Positions 1 to 7,063 of a stretch of DNA of 34,150 nt are shown here, in pieces. Positions within the stretch are counted from its first letter, which is position 1. Each line of letters begins with the position of its first letter. The notes beneath the pieces are model-generated. The model saw nothing but the letters and a program-made list of their open reading frames with translations. It did not search any database and had not been told where the DNA came from. This DNA is from Caldifarciminota bacterium (GTDB lineage: Bacteria > Hydrothermota > Hydrothermia > UBA1063 > CAJXJZ01), in contig JALVYB010000062.1 of the NCBI GenBank assembly GCA_027038175.1, forward strand, positions 1 through 34,150, in the 5' to 3' direction. The translations under genes and the position numbers were made by a program.

Positions 1-1
1 G

Positions 2-838
2 GAATTACCACTTGTTGTCGGGCTAAACAGGATTGTTGTTAAATCCATTGACCATGTGGGTAATGTCACAACGTTTGAGGACACTATAAATTACATAGTA
101 CCTGAGGTGTCTGATGTTGTAGGACCTAATGGAGACACAGTAAAGGCACCAGATGGCACAATGCTAATAATACCAGCCGGGGCACTTCTTGAAAATACCG
201 AGATAAAGATTAAGACGATTCCACCTTCACTCCTTCCGCCTCCACTTGACACCGGTGTTGTGATTATAAAAGCCGGCCACGAGATTACTCCTCATGGTAT
301 AGACTTTCATGTGCCGGTCACTTTAGTCCTTCCTTACACCACCTATGACCTTGATCCAGATCATGATGGAGTTATGAATTACAGTCCTGATTCCCTGACG
401 GTATTCTACTACGATGAAAATGATTGGGTTAAAGTAGGAGAGGCTGAAATTGACACGGTCAATAGAACAGTGAGCGTGACCATTAATCATCTTTCCACAT
501 TTGCCCTTGGAATTGATAGGAGATTACCGCCACAGAACGTGCTTGTTTACCTTACAAGAAACCCGTTCAGATTAAGTGAGGGAACCACAATTGTTTATCA
601 GGTTCCAGCACCAGGTAAAATTACCGTTAAAGTTTACGACCTTAATGGTGACCTCATAAGAACGCTAACTGACAATCAAGAAGTCCCGAGGGCGGGTGAG
701 TACTCAATCAAGTGGTATGGTGGTTCTGATAGCGATAAGTTCCATGGAAGTGGGCTTTATATATACGTATTACAGTACGAGTCTGACGATGGCACTGTAA
801 AAGAAACCATCAAGAAACCCATTGGAATAATAAAGTAG
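2..838 (+). CDS. C-terminal part of a large exported surface protein (ZU5-like and FlgD-like Ig domains)
   Basis: The reading frame is open to the left edge, so the start is missing and the GTG at 56 is only an internal codon. The first visible residues (GLNRIVVKSIDHVGN) look like the end of an Ig/Fn3-type repeat. Next comes a stretch typical of ZU5-like extracellular domains (APDGTMLIIPAGALLENTEI, then PHGIDFHVPVTLVLPY), including a Ca-binding-like run DLDPDHDGVMNY. The last 90 residues (NPFRLSEGTTIVYQVP, ITVKVYDLNGDLIRTL, GSGLYIYVL) match the FlgD-type Ig or T9SS-like C-terminal domain of secreted proteins in FCB and candidate phyla. The PorV-like gene begins about 10 nt downstream, so the two are probably cotranscribed. 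The function of the whole protein cannot be told from this fragment; cell-surface location is inferred from the domains. Confidence 0.75.
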   Translation, partial: ELPLVVGLNRIVVKSIDHVGNVTTFEDTINYIVPEVSDVVGPNGDTVKAPDGTMLIIPAGALLENTEIKIKTIPPSLLPPPLDTGVVIIKAGHEITPHGIDFHVPVTLVLPYTTYDLDPDHDGVMNYSPDSLTVFYYDENDWVKVGEAEIDTVNRTVSVTINHLSTFALGIDRRLPPQNVLVYLTRNPFRLSEGTTIVYQVPAPGKITVKVYDLNGDLIRTLTDNQEVPRAGEYSIKWYGGSDSDKFHGSGLYIYVLQYESDDGTVKETIKKPIGIIK

Positions 839-848
839 GAGGTGGATG

Positions 849-1754
849 ATGAAGAAGATAATTGCGATTTTGATAGGAGTAAGTTTCCTTGGTGCATCTC
901 CAGTAGAGATAGGTATAGGAGCGAGAGAGCAGGGTATGGGGGGAGCCTGTGTGGCTCTCTCCCAGGATGCTATGAGTGTCTACTGGAACCCTGCCGGACT
1001 TTCAGATGTAACCTCACCTCAAATGGTTGCAACTCACTGGATGTGGCAGGATATAAAAGATGTAATGGTTGAATATCTCTCCTTTGCTCATTCTCTGGAA
1101 CTTGTTGAAGGCTCCAGACTTGGTGTAGGACTGGCACTTCTCTCAAGATGGGCTAAATTGGAACAGGGGAATCCTGGCTATGATATGAACACTTCAAGTT
1201 TATTTACGGATAATACCTTTGAGGTATCGGCTGCTTTCTCCATTTACAGTTATCTAAAGGTTGGTCTTACACTCGATAGACACTGGATAACTTCAGAACT
1301 CGGCGGCAAGAGTGGGCTTGGCTTTAACCTTGGTCTTAGAGGAGAACTTTACGGTGACGATAACTATCACGTTTACTATGGCTTTCTTGTAAGAAATATA
1401 ATGGCAGGCTACGGAGATGAAAAGACCTATCCACAGGGGAGGATAGGATTTGGATTCGTAGGATTTCCGATTATAGAGAATGGAAAGGTAGTAGAGCACT
1501 ATCTCAAAGTGGCTGTGGACCTTGCAGAAAAAGACGACATAAACGGGAATTCAGGGCTGAATTTCCATTACTATGCTGGTATTGAGGTGACACCTGTGAA
1601 ATATGTTTCACTCAGAGCGGGATATAATGACCTTTACCAGTATTCTGGGGGGATTGGAGTGAGATATTCCCATTTTGGTGTTGATTATTCGTACAGTGGT
1701 GGCTATGATGTATTCGGAGATGCTCATAGAGTTGCATTGAGATATTATTTCTAA
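849..1754 (+). CDS. PorV/UPF0164-type outer-membrane beta-barrel protein
   Basis: About 301 residues with an N-terminal signal peptide (MKKIIAILIGVSFLGASP). It is followed by the hallmark of the PorV/UPF0164 (FadL-like) family: IGIGAREQGMGGACVALSQD, then a WNPAGL motif. The rest is alternating short beta-strand sequence ending in aromatic residues (VALRYYF), as in outer-membrane barrels. Two adjacent ATGs exist. The second, at 849, lies 6 nt after GGAGG (838-842) and is preferred over 846. In Bacteroidetes PorV is the shuttle protein of type IX secretion. Here it directly follows a protein with a FlgD/CTD-like tail, which fits a role in handling such exported proteins, but related barrels do other things, so the role is inference. 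A strong terminator follows at 1780. Confidence 0.75.
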   Translation: MKKIIAILIGVSFLGASPVEIGIGAREQGMGGACVALSQDAMSVYWNPAGLSDVTSPQMVATHWMWQDIKDVMVEYLSFAHSLELVEGSRLGVGLALLSRWAKLEQGNPGYDMNTSSLFTDNTFEVSAAFSIYSYLKVGLTLDRHWITSELGGKSGLGFNLGLRGELYGDDNYHVYYGFLVRNIMAGYGDEKTYPQGRIGFGFVGFPIIENGKVVEHYLKVAVDLAEKDDINGNSGLNFHYYAGIEVTPVKYVSLRAGYNDLYQYSGGIGVRYSHFGVDYSYSGGYDVFGDAHRVALRYYF

Positions 1755-1779
1755 CAGCATCCATATTTTACTGACATAT

Positions 1780-1813
1780 AAAGGGGAGCATAATGCTCCC
1801 CTTTATTATTTTT
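1780..1813 (+). terminator. Rho-independent terminator after the PorV-like gene
   Basis: The 12-nt arm AAAGGGGAGCAT (1780-1791) is perfectly complementary to ATGCTCCCCTTT (1793-1804). It is followed by ATTATTTTT (1805-1813). This strong hairpin plus T-tract ends the first operon and separates it from the signalling operon. Confidence 0.9.
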
Positions 1814-1834
1814 CCTGAAATTACAGCCTACTAC

Positions 1835-1863
1835 TTGACAATTAGGCCATTATCCATTATTTT
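1835..1863 (+). promoter_or_regulatory. Candidate promoter of the FIST-kinase-GTPase operon
   Basis: A perfect TTGACA (1835-1840) lies 17 nt upstream of TATTTT (1858-1863). It sits between the terminator and the operon's AAGGAGG at 1877-1883. The -10 is only a 4/6 match; an alternative TATATA at 1863 has too long a spacer. Confidence 0.5.
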
Positions 1864-1920
1864 ATATACACAACAAAAGGAGGAGTTACCATTTTTCTAA
1901 GTGACGATTGGTGGAAACAA

Positions 1921-3192
1921 ATGAAAAAAGAGGCTCCTACAAAGAGGGGAGGCCTTGAGGGGAAAAGAACTGAGAAAAAAGAAGCAGGAAAGATAGGAGG
2001 TTTTGGTACTGGAATTACTTCAGAAAATGCGCCATGGAAGGCAGGCTTGAAGGCCTCAAAGGCTTCCCTTCAGGCAATTGGTGGTATAAAACCGGATCTC
2101 AGTTTTGCTGCTGTGGCAGGTGATTACAATATCCCTCCTGTGATAAAAGGAATTACAAAGGGAAATGGTGGTGCTCCGGTGGTTGGTGTAGTTACGCATG
2201 GCTTTGTTTTTACTGAAGACGATGTTGTAGACAAAGGAATTGCCGTATCATCCGTGTCCATTGAATCAATTAAATTTCAGACCGGTCTCGGACAGGGCCT
2301 CTCCAAAGATATGGGACAGGCAATAGGGGATGCTGTTACGCCAATTCTTGATCAGGTGGTTACAAAGAAGGCTGAAGGCTATGAGTATTTGACGTTATTT
2401 TTCGTAGTAGATGCAGTTAGAAATGGAGACTTACTGCTCAGTCAGTTTGTTAAAATTCTTGATGAAAAGGATGAATTTGTACCGTTTATAGGTGCTGTTC
2501 TTGATATTACAGGTAAGGTGGCAGAAGGGAGTGGAATTATTTATCTTGACAATGTTTACACTGACTCTATTTTAGTAATAGGTATGTTTTCCCGTTCTCC
2601 CATTACTTCGGGGTATGGTCATGGACTTTATCCACTTGTGCCCAAGAGGGCTACCAGTGTGTCAGGTGATGTTATAGTGGAACTTGATGGCAAACCTGCT
2701 TATGATGTCTGGAAGGATTACCTTATCAGAAAAGGGTATGACGGCCAGGACATTGATAATAACCCCGGGAATTATCTGTCAAGATTCCTGTTTGGTATAC
2801 CTGATCCCTCATCTCCAAGGCATCCCAAGGTTAGAATGGCGCTTGGAATAACTGAGGATGGTGGAATTAAATTAAGCGGACTTGTTAAGGAAAACTCTAC
2901 AGTATGGTTCATGGAGGCCCGTAAGGAGAGAATGATTGATTCTGCAGGTAATTCAGTTATAAAGGCAATAGAGGATTTAAAGGATGCAAGACCTGCAGGT
3001 GCAATGATACTATCCAGTCTTGTGCGATATCTTAATATGAAAGAGGATTACTTTGAAGAGATAAATGCTATGCAGAGAAAACTGGGAATACCGCTTATAG
3101 GATTTAATTCAGCGGGTGAATTTTATAGACCAACATCTACAATGAGGTGGTATCATAACAGTTCAGTAATAACGGTGGTTGTTCCTGAATGA
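1921..3192 (+). CDS. FIST-domain sensory protein (FIST_N + FIST_C)
   Basis: The protein (423 residues from ATG 1921) has FIST_N features in its first half (GAPVVGVVTHGFVFTEDDVV) and FIST_C features in the second (LDGKPAYDVWKDYLIRKG, then GIPLIGFNSAGEF near the end). FIST domains are predicted small-ligand sensors, often linked to two-component and chemotaxis proteins. There is no membrane segment or signal peptide, so it is probably cytoplasmic. The N-terminal 40 residues are Lys/Gly-rich and low-complexity. The stop overlaps the kinase start (ATGA at 3189), implying translational coupling and a shared role as kinase input. The start is uncertain: an AGGAGG at 1878-1883 is 37 nt from this ATG but 7 nt from an in-frame ATT at 1891, which would add ten residues (IFLSDDWWKQ). 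A weak GGTGG lies 6 nt before ATG 1921. A diverged paralogue lies at 10238-11485. Confidence 0.85.
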   Translation: MKKEAPTKRGGLEGKRTEKKEAGKIGGFGTGITSENAPWKAGLKASKASLQAIGGIKPDLSFAAVAGDYNIPPVIKGITKGNGGAPVVGVVTHGFVFTEDDVVDKGIAVSSVSIESIKFQTGLGQGLSKDMGQAIGDAVTPILDQVVTKKAEGYEYLTLFFVVDAVRNGDLLLSQFVKILDEKDEFVPFIGAVLDITGKVAEGSGIIYLDNVYTDSILVIGMFSRSPITSGYGHGLYPLVPKRATSVSGDVIVELDGKPAYDVWKDYLIRKGYDGQDIDNNPGNYLSRFLFGIPDPSSPRHPKVRMALGITEDGGIKLSGLVKENSTVWFMEARKERMIDSAGNSVIKAIEDLKDARPAGAMILSSLVRYLNMKEDYFEEINAMQRKLGIPLIGFNSAGEFYRPTSTMRWYHNSSVITVVVPE

Positions 3193-4583
3193 GGGAATTC
3201 CCTGTAAATTTTTATAAACAACTCATCAACAAACTGGAATTACCAGTTATTGTTTTTGACAGCCAGTTTAATATACAGTTTGTTAATAAGGCAATTGAGA
3301 AATTCGGATATGAGGCGGAAATGCTTTCCGGCAAGCCGCTTCTCAAGATGTTTCCAGCACATTCCAGAGTCCATGTGAAGAAAAAGATTCAAGAACTCAA
3401 AAGGCACATAGTTTTCAGAACAAAGATATTGACTTTTGAAGGTGTTAGTCTTGATGTGGAGTTATCTGTGGACATGCTAAAGACCGGGCAGAGGAACTAT
3501 TATTTAATGGAGTTGAACGAGGTTAATGAGAAGTCTATAGGTGAAAAAGCAATAAATCTCATTAATTCCGGCATTCTTATAGTAGATGGGGAAGGAAGGA
3601 TAGTATTTCGCAACTCTTTTGTAAAGCATCTTTTTGGTGAAAGGAAAATGTATCATATTACAAATTTACCCAAAAAAGTGGCGGATGGCTTACAGAAGGC
3701 TATAGAAAAGGACCTATCAACAGGGGAATTTGAGCTTGACGGTGGCAAATTTGTTGGCTTCCAGAAAGAAAATTATGAAGAAAATGAAAGGAAGTTGTAC
3801 TTATTTCATTTGAAGGATATTACGGAGAAGAAATTGATGGAGAGGGCGATGAAAACCTTCGATAAAATCTCCTCTCTTGACTCTCTCGCCACAGGTCTTG
3901 CACATGAAATAAAGAACCCTCTTGCAGGGATGAAACTCATGGCTCAACGCCTTGATAGAGAACTTGAACGAAACGGGGATGAGAAAAACAGGGAATATAT
4001 AAAGAGAATAGTTAAACAAATTGACAGGATTGACCATTTAATAAGAACTCTGTTTTCTCAGGTTAAACAGCATACCGTAGAGTTTGATACATTTGATATA
4101 GGGAAAGTCATTGAGGATATACGGCAGTTTCATGAAAATGAACTTGTTAGAAACGGTATTTATTTTAAATTAAAGGTTAAAACAGACCCTTATGTTATTG
4201 CAGATCCCAACCAGATACACAATGTGTTTTCAAATCTTATTTTAAATGCAGTGGATGCACTTAAGCAGGTAAAAGGTGAACGCAGGATAGAGGTAGTTAT
4301 AAGGGACTCAAATTTGAGTTGCCCTATATGCGGTTCTCCATTTAAAGCCATAGATGTTATTGATACAGGAAAGGGAATAAAAAGAGAGAATCTTCCCAAA
4401 CTGTTTTATCCATTTTTCACGACCAAGCCTGAAGGTACAGGACTTGGACTCTTTCTTGTGCAGAAGCTCATAAAAGAAAATAAGGGTTTAATAAATGTTG
4501 AAAGTGAACTTGGGAAAGGAACAACTTTTACAGTTTATTTGCATTCAATTGAAGCAAAAAACAAAGGATGTTTTTCTAAATGA
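3189..4583 (+). CDS. PAS-domain sensor histidine kinase (NtrB-like, soluble)
   Basis: A 464-residue kinase without membrane segments. A PAS domain lies at about residues 10-110 (LPVIVFDSQFNIQFVNKAIE). A second PAS-like segment lies at about 118-215 (INSGILIVDGEGRIVFRN). The HisKA H-box is GLAHEIKNPLAG with the phospho-acceptor His239. The HATPase_c domain shows the N-box NLILNAVDAL, G1 DTGKGI, F-box FYPFFTTK and G2 GTGLGLFLV. It should autophosphorylate and pass phosphate to the receiver encoded next. Its start overlaps the FIST stop (ATGA), which argues that FIST supplies the input signal. It has a CPICG insertion (Cys378 and Cys381) between N-box and G1, where most kinases have only a short loop; this could be a metal or redox element, but only one CxxC pair is visible. 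The stop is 15 nt before the next start. Confidence 0.9.
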   Translation: MREFPVNFYKQLINKLELPVIVFDSQFNIQFVNKAIEKFGYEAEMLSGKPLLKMFPAHSRVHVKKKIQELKRHIVFRTKILTFEGVSLDVELSVDMLKTGQRNYYLMELNEVNEKSIGEKAINLINSGILIVDGEGRIVFRNSFVKHLFGERKMYHITNLPKKVADGLQKAIEKDLSTGEFELDGGKFVGFQKENYEENERKLYLFHLKDITEKKLMERAMKTFDKISSLDSLATGLAHEIKNPLAGMKLMAQRLDRELERNGDEKNREYIKRIVKQIDRIDHLIRTLFSQVKQHTVEFDTFDIGKVIEDIRQFHENELVRNGIYFKLKVKTDPYVIADPNQIHNVFSNLILNAVDALKQVKGERRIEVVIRDSNLSCPICGSPFKAIDVIDTGKGIKRENLPKLFYPFFTTKPEGTGLGLFLVQKLIKENKGLINVESELGKGTTFTVYLHSIEAKNKGCFSK

Positions 4584-4598
4584 TAGGAGGTGAATAAT

Positions 4599-6392
4599 AT
4601 GCCAAAAGTTTTGATAGTGGATGATGAAGAGGATATTTTATGGGGACTTTCTGAAGAACTATCAAGAAATGGAATAGATGTTGATACCGCATCCAATGGT
4701 CAGGAAGCCTTTGATAAAATTAAGGAAAACGATTACGATTTTTTAATTACTGATATTAGAATGCCAGGTATGTCTGGTTCTGAACTTTTGCTTAAATCCA
4801 AAAATCTAAGACCAGACCTTAAAGTTGTGGTTATGACCGCGTATGGTTCTGATGAATTAAAACAGGAAGTACTGTCACACGGAGCAATAAGTTATCTTGA
4901 GAAGCCTTTTGATTTTGAGCAGTTACTTGAACTCATAAAGGAAAAAGGCAAAAAGGTTGATGAAACCATCTCTAAACTCAGCCTCAATCAATTTATGCAA
5001 CTTGTGTCAATGGAAGGGCAATCCTGTATAGTAACCGTAAAAACTGATGAGGGGGAGGGAAAAGTCTATTTTATTGATGGGGAAGTCGTTAACGCAGAGT
5101 TCCAAAATTTCTCAGGGGAAGAGGCCTTCATCAAATTAATGAGATTCCAGAATCCTGCTTTTGACGTTGAGTGGGGAGTTCCACAGACCAAGAGATTAAT
5201 AGAAAAACCTCTTCACGCCTTGCTCCTTGCAGCAGTGGCAAAGAAGGAAGAAGAAGCAGCTGGAGTTAAAGATGAAAGCGAGTTGAATGAGGAAGAGGTT
5301 GACCTGTCTGCTTTATCCGAGTTGTTTGGTGAGGATGAAGGTGTTGCCGAGGAATCAGTTGAAGAGAAAGTGGAAGAGGAGAAGGGAGCGGAAGAAGAAG
5401 TGTCAGAAGAAAGCGGTATGGAACTGGACCTTGAATCTCTCTCTTTTGGAGAGGATGAAGTAGTTGAGGAAGAAGTTTCAGAGGAAAAACCTGAGGAAGA
5501 GGTTATTGAGGAGGCACAGGAGGAAGTGCAGGAAGGTGCAGGAGAGGAAGAAGTTAAAGAAGAGGAGGTTCCTGCAGAAGAAGAGGAGTTTTCCCTTGAG
5601 AATCTCGAGAGTATGCTTGAGGAAGAAGTAGAGGAAGAAGTTTCAGAGGAAAAACCTGAGGAAGAGGTTGTTGAGGAAGCACAAGAGGAAGTACAGGAAG
5701 GTGCAGCAGAGGAAGAGATTAAGGAAGAGGAAGTTACTGCAGAGGAAGAAGTTAAGGAAGAGGTCTCAGAGGAAATTAAGGAAGAGGAAGTCCCAGTAGC
5801 AGAAGAAGTTAAGGCTGAGGAAGAGACCCCTCAAGAGGAAGAGGTTGTTGAAGAGGAAATAGAAGAAGTCGCAGAGGAAGAGCAGCAGGTGAAGGCTGAA
5901 GAGAAGCCTGAAGAAGAGGTTCAGCCGGCTGAAGAGAAAGAAGAGGCTCCAGAGGGAGAAGTAAAAGAAGAGGTAGTGAAGGAGGAGGCCCCACAAAAAG
6001 GTGCACCAGTTATTTCAGAGGATAAGATTCCTCAAGTAGAAGAAGTCTTAAGGAAAATCGTGGCTCTTACCACTGATATACACGCCGGCTTTGTTGCCGA
6101 CATTAATGGCAATCTTGTGGCTTCTCAATTCAGAAGTGGAAATGTCAAGGGAGATGACCTCGGGTATCTTGGCGAGTATATTGGGATGATTGTTGAAATT
6201 CTAAAACAGGTTTCAGGTGAGGATGTGGAGGATGTAACCATTGCTTTAAAGAGTGAAAATGTTATTGCAGCACCTGCGCTTGGAGGAAACGTAATTATAC
6301 TTGTCGCAACTGCAAAGAGAACAATGAAACTCGCTCTTATAAAGGTAGAATTAAAGAAAGCAGTGGCAAAACTAAACGAGGAACTCTCTTAA
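4599..6392 (+). CDS. Response regulator: receiver + PATAN/DUF4388 + acidic linker + Roadblock/LC7 domain
   Basis: The start is ATG 4599, 8 nt after AGGAGG (4585-4590); the GTG at 4590 overlaps the Shine-Dalgarno and is discarded. This gives 597 residues. The receiver (1-120) has Asp8/Asp9, phospho-acceptor Asp52, Thr80 and Lys102. Residues ~125-195 (LNQFMQLVSMEGQSCIVTV, GKVYFIDGEVVNAEF, GEEAFIKLM) match the PATAN/DUF4388 adaptor domain. Residues ~200-470 are an extremely Glu/Val-rich linker with internal repeats. Residues ~473-597 form a Roadblock/LC7 domain (GFVADINGNLVAS, NVIILVATAKRTMKLALIKV) of the MglB type, which binds Ras-like GTPases and can act as their GAP. There is no DNA-binding output. 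With an MglA-type GTPase next, the likely output is control of that GTPase by the phosphorylated receiver; this is inferred from family knowledge and context. Confidence 0.88.
   Translation: MPKVLIVDDEEDILWGLSEELSRNGIDVDTASNGQEAFDKIKENDYDFLITDIRMPGMSGSELLLKSKNLRPDLKVVVMTAYGSDELKQEVLSHGAISYLEKPFDFEQLLELIKEKGKKVDETISKLSLNQFMQLVSMEGQSCIVTVKTDEGEGKVYFIDGEVVNAEFQNFSGEEAFIKLMRFQNPAFDVEWGVPQTKRLIEKPLHALLLAAVAKKEEEAAGVKDESELNEEEVDLSALSELFGEDEGVAEESVEEKVEEEKGAEEEVSEESGMELDLESLSFGEDEVVEEEVSEEKPEEEVIEEAQEEVQEGAGEEEVKEEEVPAEEEEFSLENLESMLEEEVEEEVSEEKPEEEVVEEAQEEVQEGAAEEEIKEEEVTAEEEVKEEVSEEIKEEEVPVAEEVKAEEETPQEEEVVEEEIEEVAEEEQQVKAEEKPEEEVQPAEEKEEAPEGEVKEEVVKEEAPQKGAPVISEDKIPQVEEVLRKIVALTTDIHAGFVADINGNLVASQFRSGNVKGDDLGYLGEYIGMIVEILKQVSGEDVEDVTIALKSENVIAAPALGGNVIILVATAKRTMKLALIKVELKKAVAKLNEELS
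5466..5750 (+). repeat. Imperfect direct repeat coding for the acidic linker
   Basis: Two copies of about 120 bp (5466-5585 and 5631-5750), 165 bp apart, differ at only a few positions. Both encode EEEVSEEKPEEEV followed by EEAQEEVQEGA. They lie inside the receiver-PATAN-Roadblock gene and probably arose by in-frame duplication, so linker length may vary between strains. Confidence 0.8.
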
Positions 6393-6460
6393 CAGTTTTC
6401 CTGTTTGAAGGAACGTTTTGATAACATTATCATATAGGATAGCAAACAAAGAGGCATATA

Positions 6461-7063
6461 GTGGTAATAGACTTTAAAAACAAAGAGATCAAATTCAAAA
6501 TTGTGTATTATGGTCCCGGTCTCAGTGGTAAGACCACTAACATAAAATATATTTTCAAAAAATTTATGGGACCCAAGGGAAAATTGTTGAGTGTTGACAC
6601 AAAAGGGGAGAGGACCCTGTTTTTTGATCTTTTGCCTCTTGAGATAAACCTTGTTAAGGGATTTAAGACGAGATTTTTCCTGTATACGGTACCCGGTCAG
6701 GTATTCTATAAAACTGCAAGAAAACTCGTTTTAAGAGGTGCTGATTGTGTTGTATTTGTGGCAGATTCATCCAGAAAGAGAATGGAAGAAAATAAAGAAC
6801 TCTACAAAGAGATGCATGAAAATCTAAAGATGTTCGGATTGTCTGACGGTAATAAGATACCGATAATTGTTCAGTACAATAAAAGAGATCTTCCTGACAA
6901 GGTTCCTATAGAGGAACTTGAAAGAGAAGTAAATATTTATCATTATCCCTATATCCTGGCTATTGCTTATCAGGGCAAGGGAGTTATGAAAACTCTTGAA
7001 ATGGCCATTAAGCTCATAGTAAAGGAACATATTAAAAAACAAAAAGCCAGAGCAAAACATTAA
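6461..7063 (+). CDS. mglA: MglA-type Ras-like small GTPase
   Basis: 200 residues, GTG start at 6461 with GAGG 7 nt upstream. The P-loop is GPGLSGKT (18-25), the switch region reads YTVPGQVFY (Thr76-Gln80 within it) and the base-recognition motif is NKRD (140-143). The run RKLVLRGADCVVFVADSS is very like the MglA/gliding-GTPase family of Myxococcus and Thermus. MglA proteins switch between GDP and GTP forms under an MglB (Roadblock) GAP and set cell polarity, motility or other localised processes. Here the Roadblock partner is fused to the upstream response regulator, 68 nt away. Its 3' end overlaps the convergent folC gene at a shared TTAA, with no visible terminator. The process it controls is unknown; no motility gene is in the window. 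Confidence 0.9.
   Translation: MVIDFKNKEIKFKIVYYGPGLSGKTTNIKYIFKKFMGPKGKLLSVDTKGERTLFFDLLPLEINLVKGFKTRFFLYTVPGQVFYKTARKLVLRGADCVVFVADSSRKRMEENKELYKEMHENLKMFGLSDGNKIPIIVQYNKRDLPDKVPIEELEREVNIYHYPYILAIAYQGKGVMKTLEMAIKLIVKEHIKKQKARAKH

Noticed and set aside
842-1072. 76-codon frame starting with GTG at 842
   Set aside because: Out of frame with the PorV-like gene, and its start overlaps the Shine-Dalgarno; no supporting features.
5466-5750. Repeated units as a possible CRISPR-like array
   Set aside because: Only two long repeats, wholly within a coding frame, and no spacer structure.
5766-6006. Leu/Phe-rich open frames on the minus strand
   Set aside because: They are the complement of GAA/GAG-rich linker codons and look like membrane proteins only for that reason.
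6393-6460. Possible separate promoter for the MglA-like gene
   Set aside because: The 68-nt gap is AT-rich but shows no properly spaced -35/-10 pair; cotranscription with the regulator is simpler.
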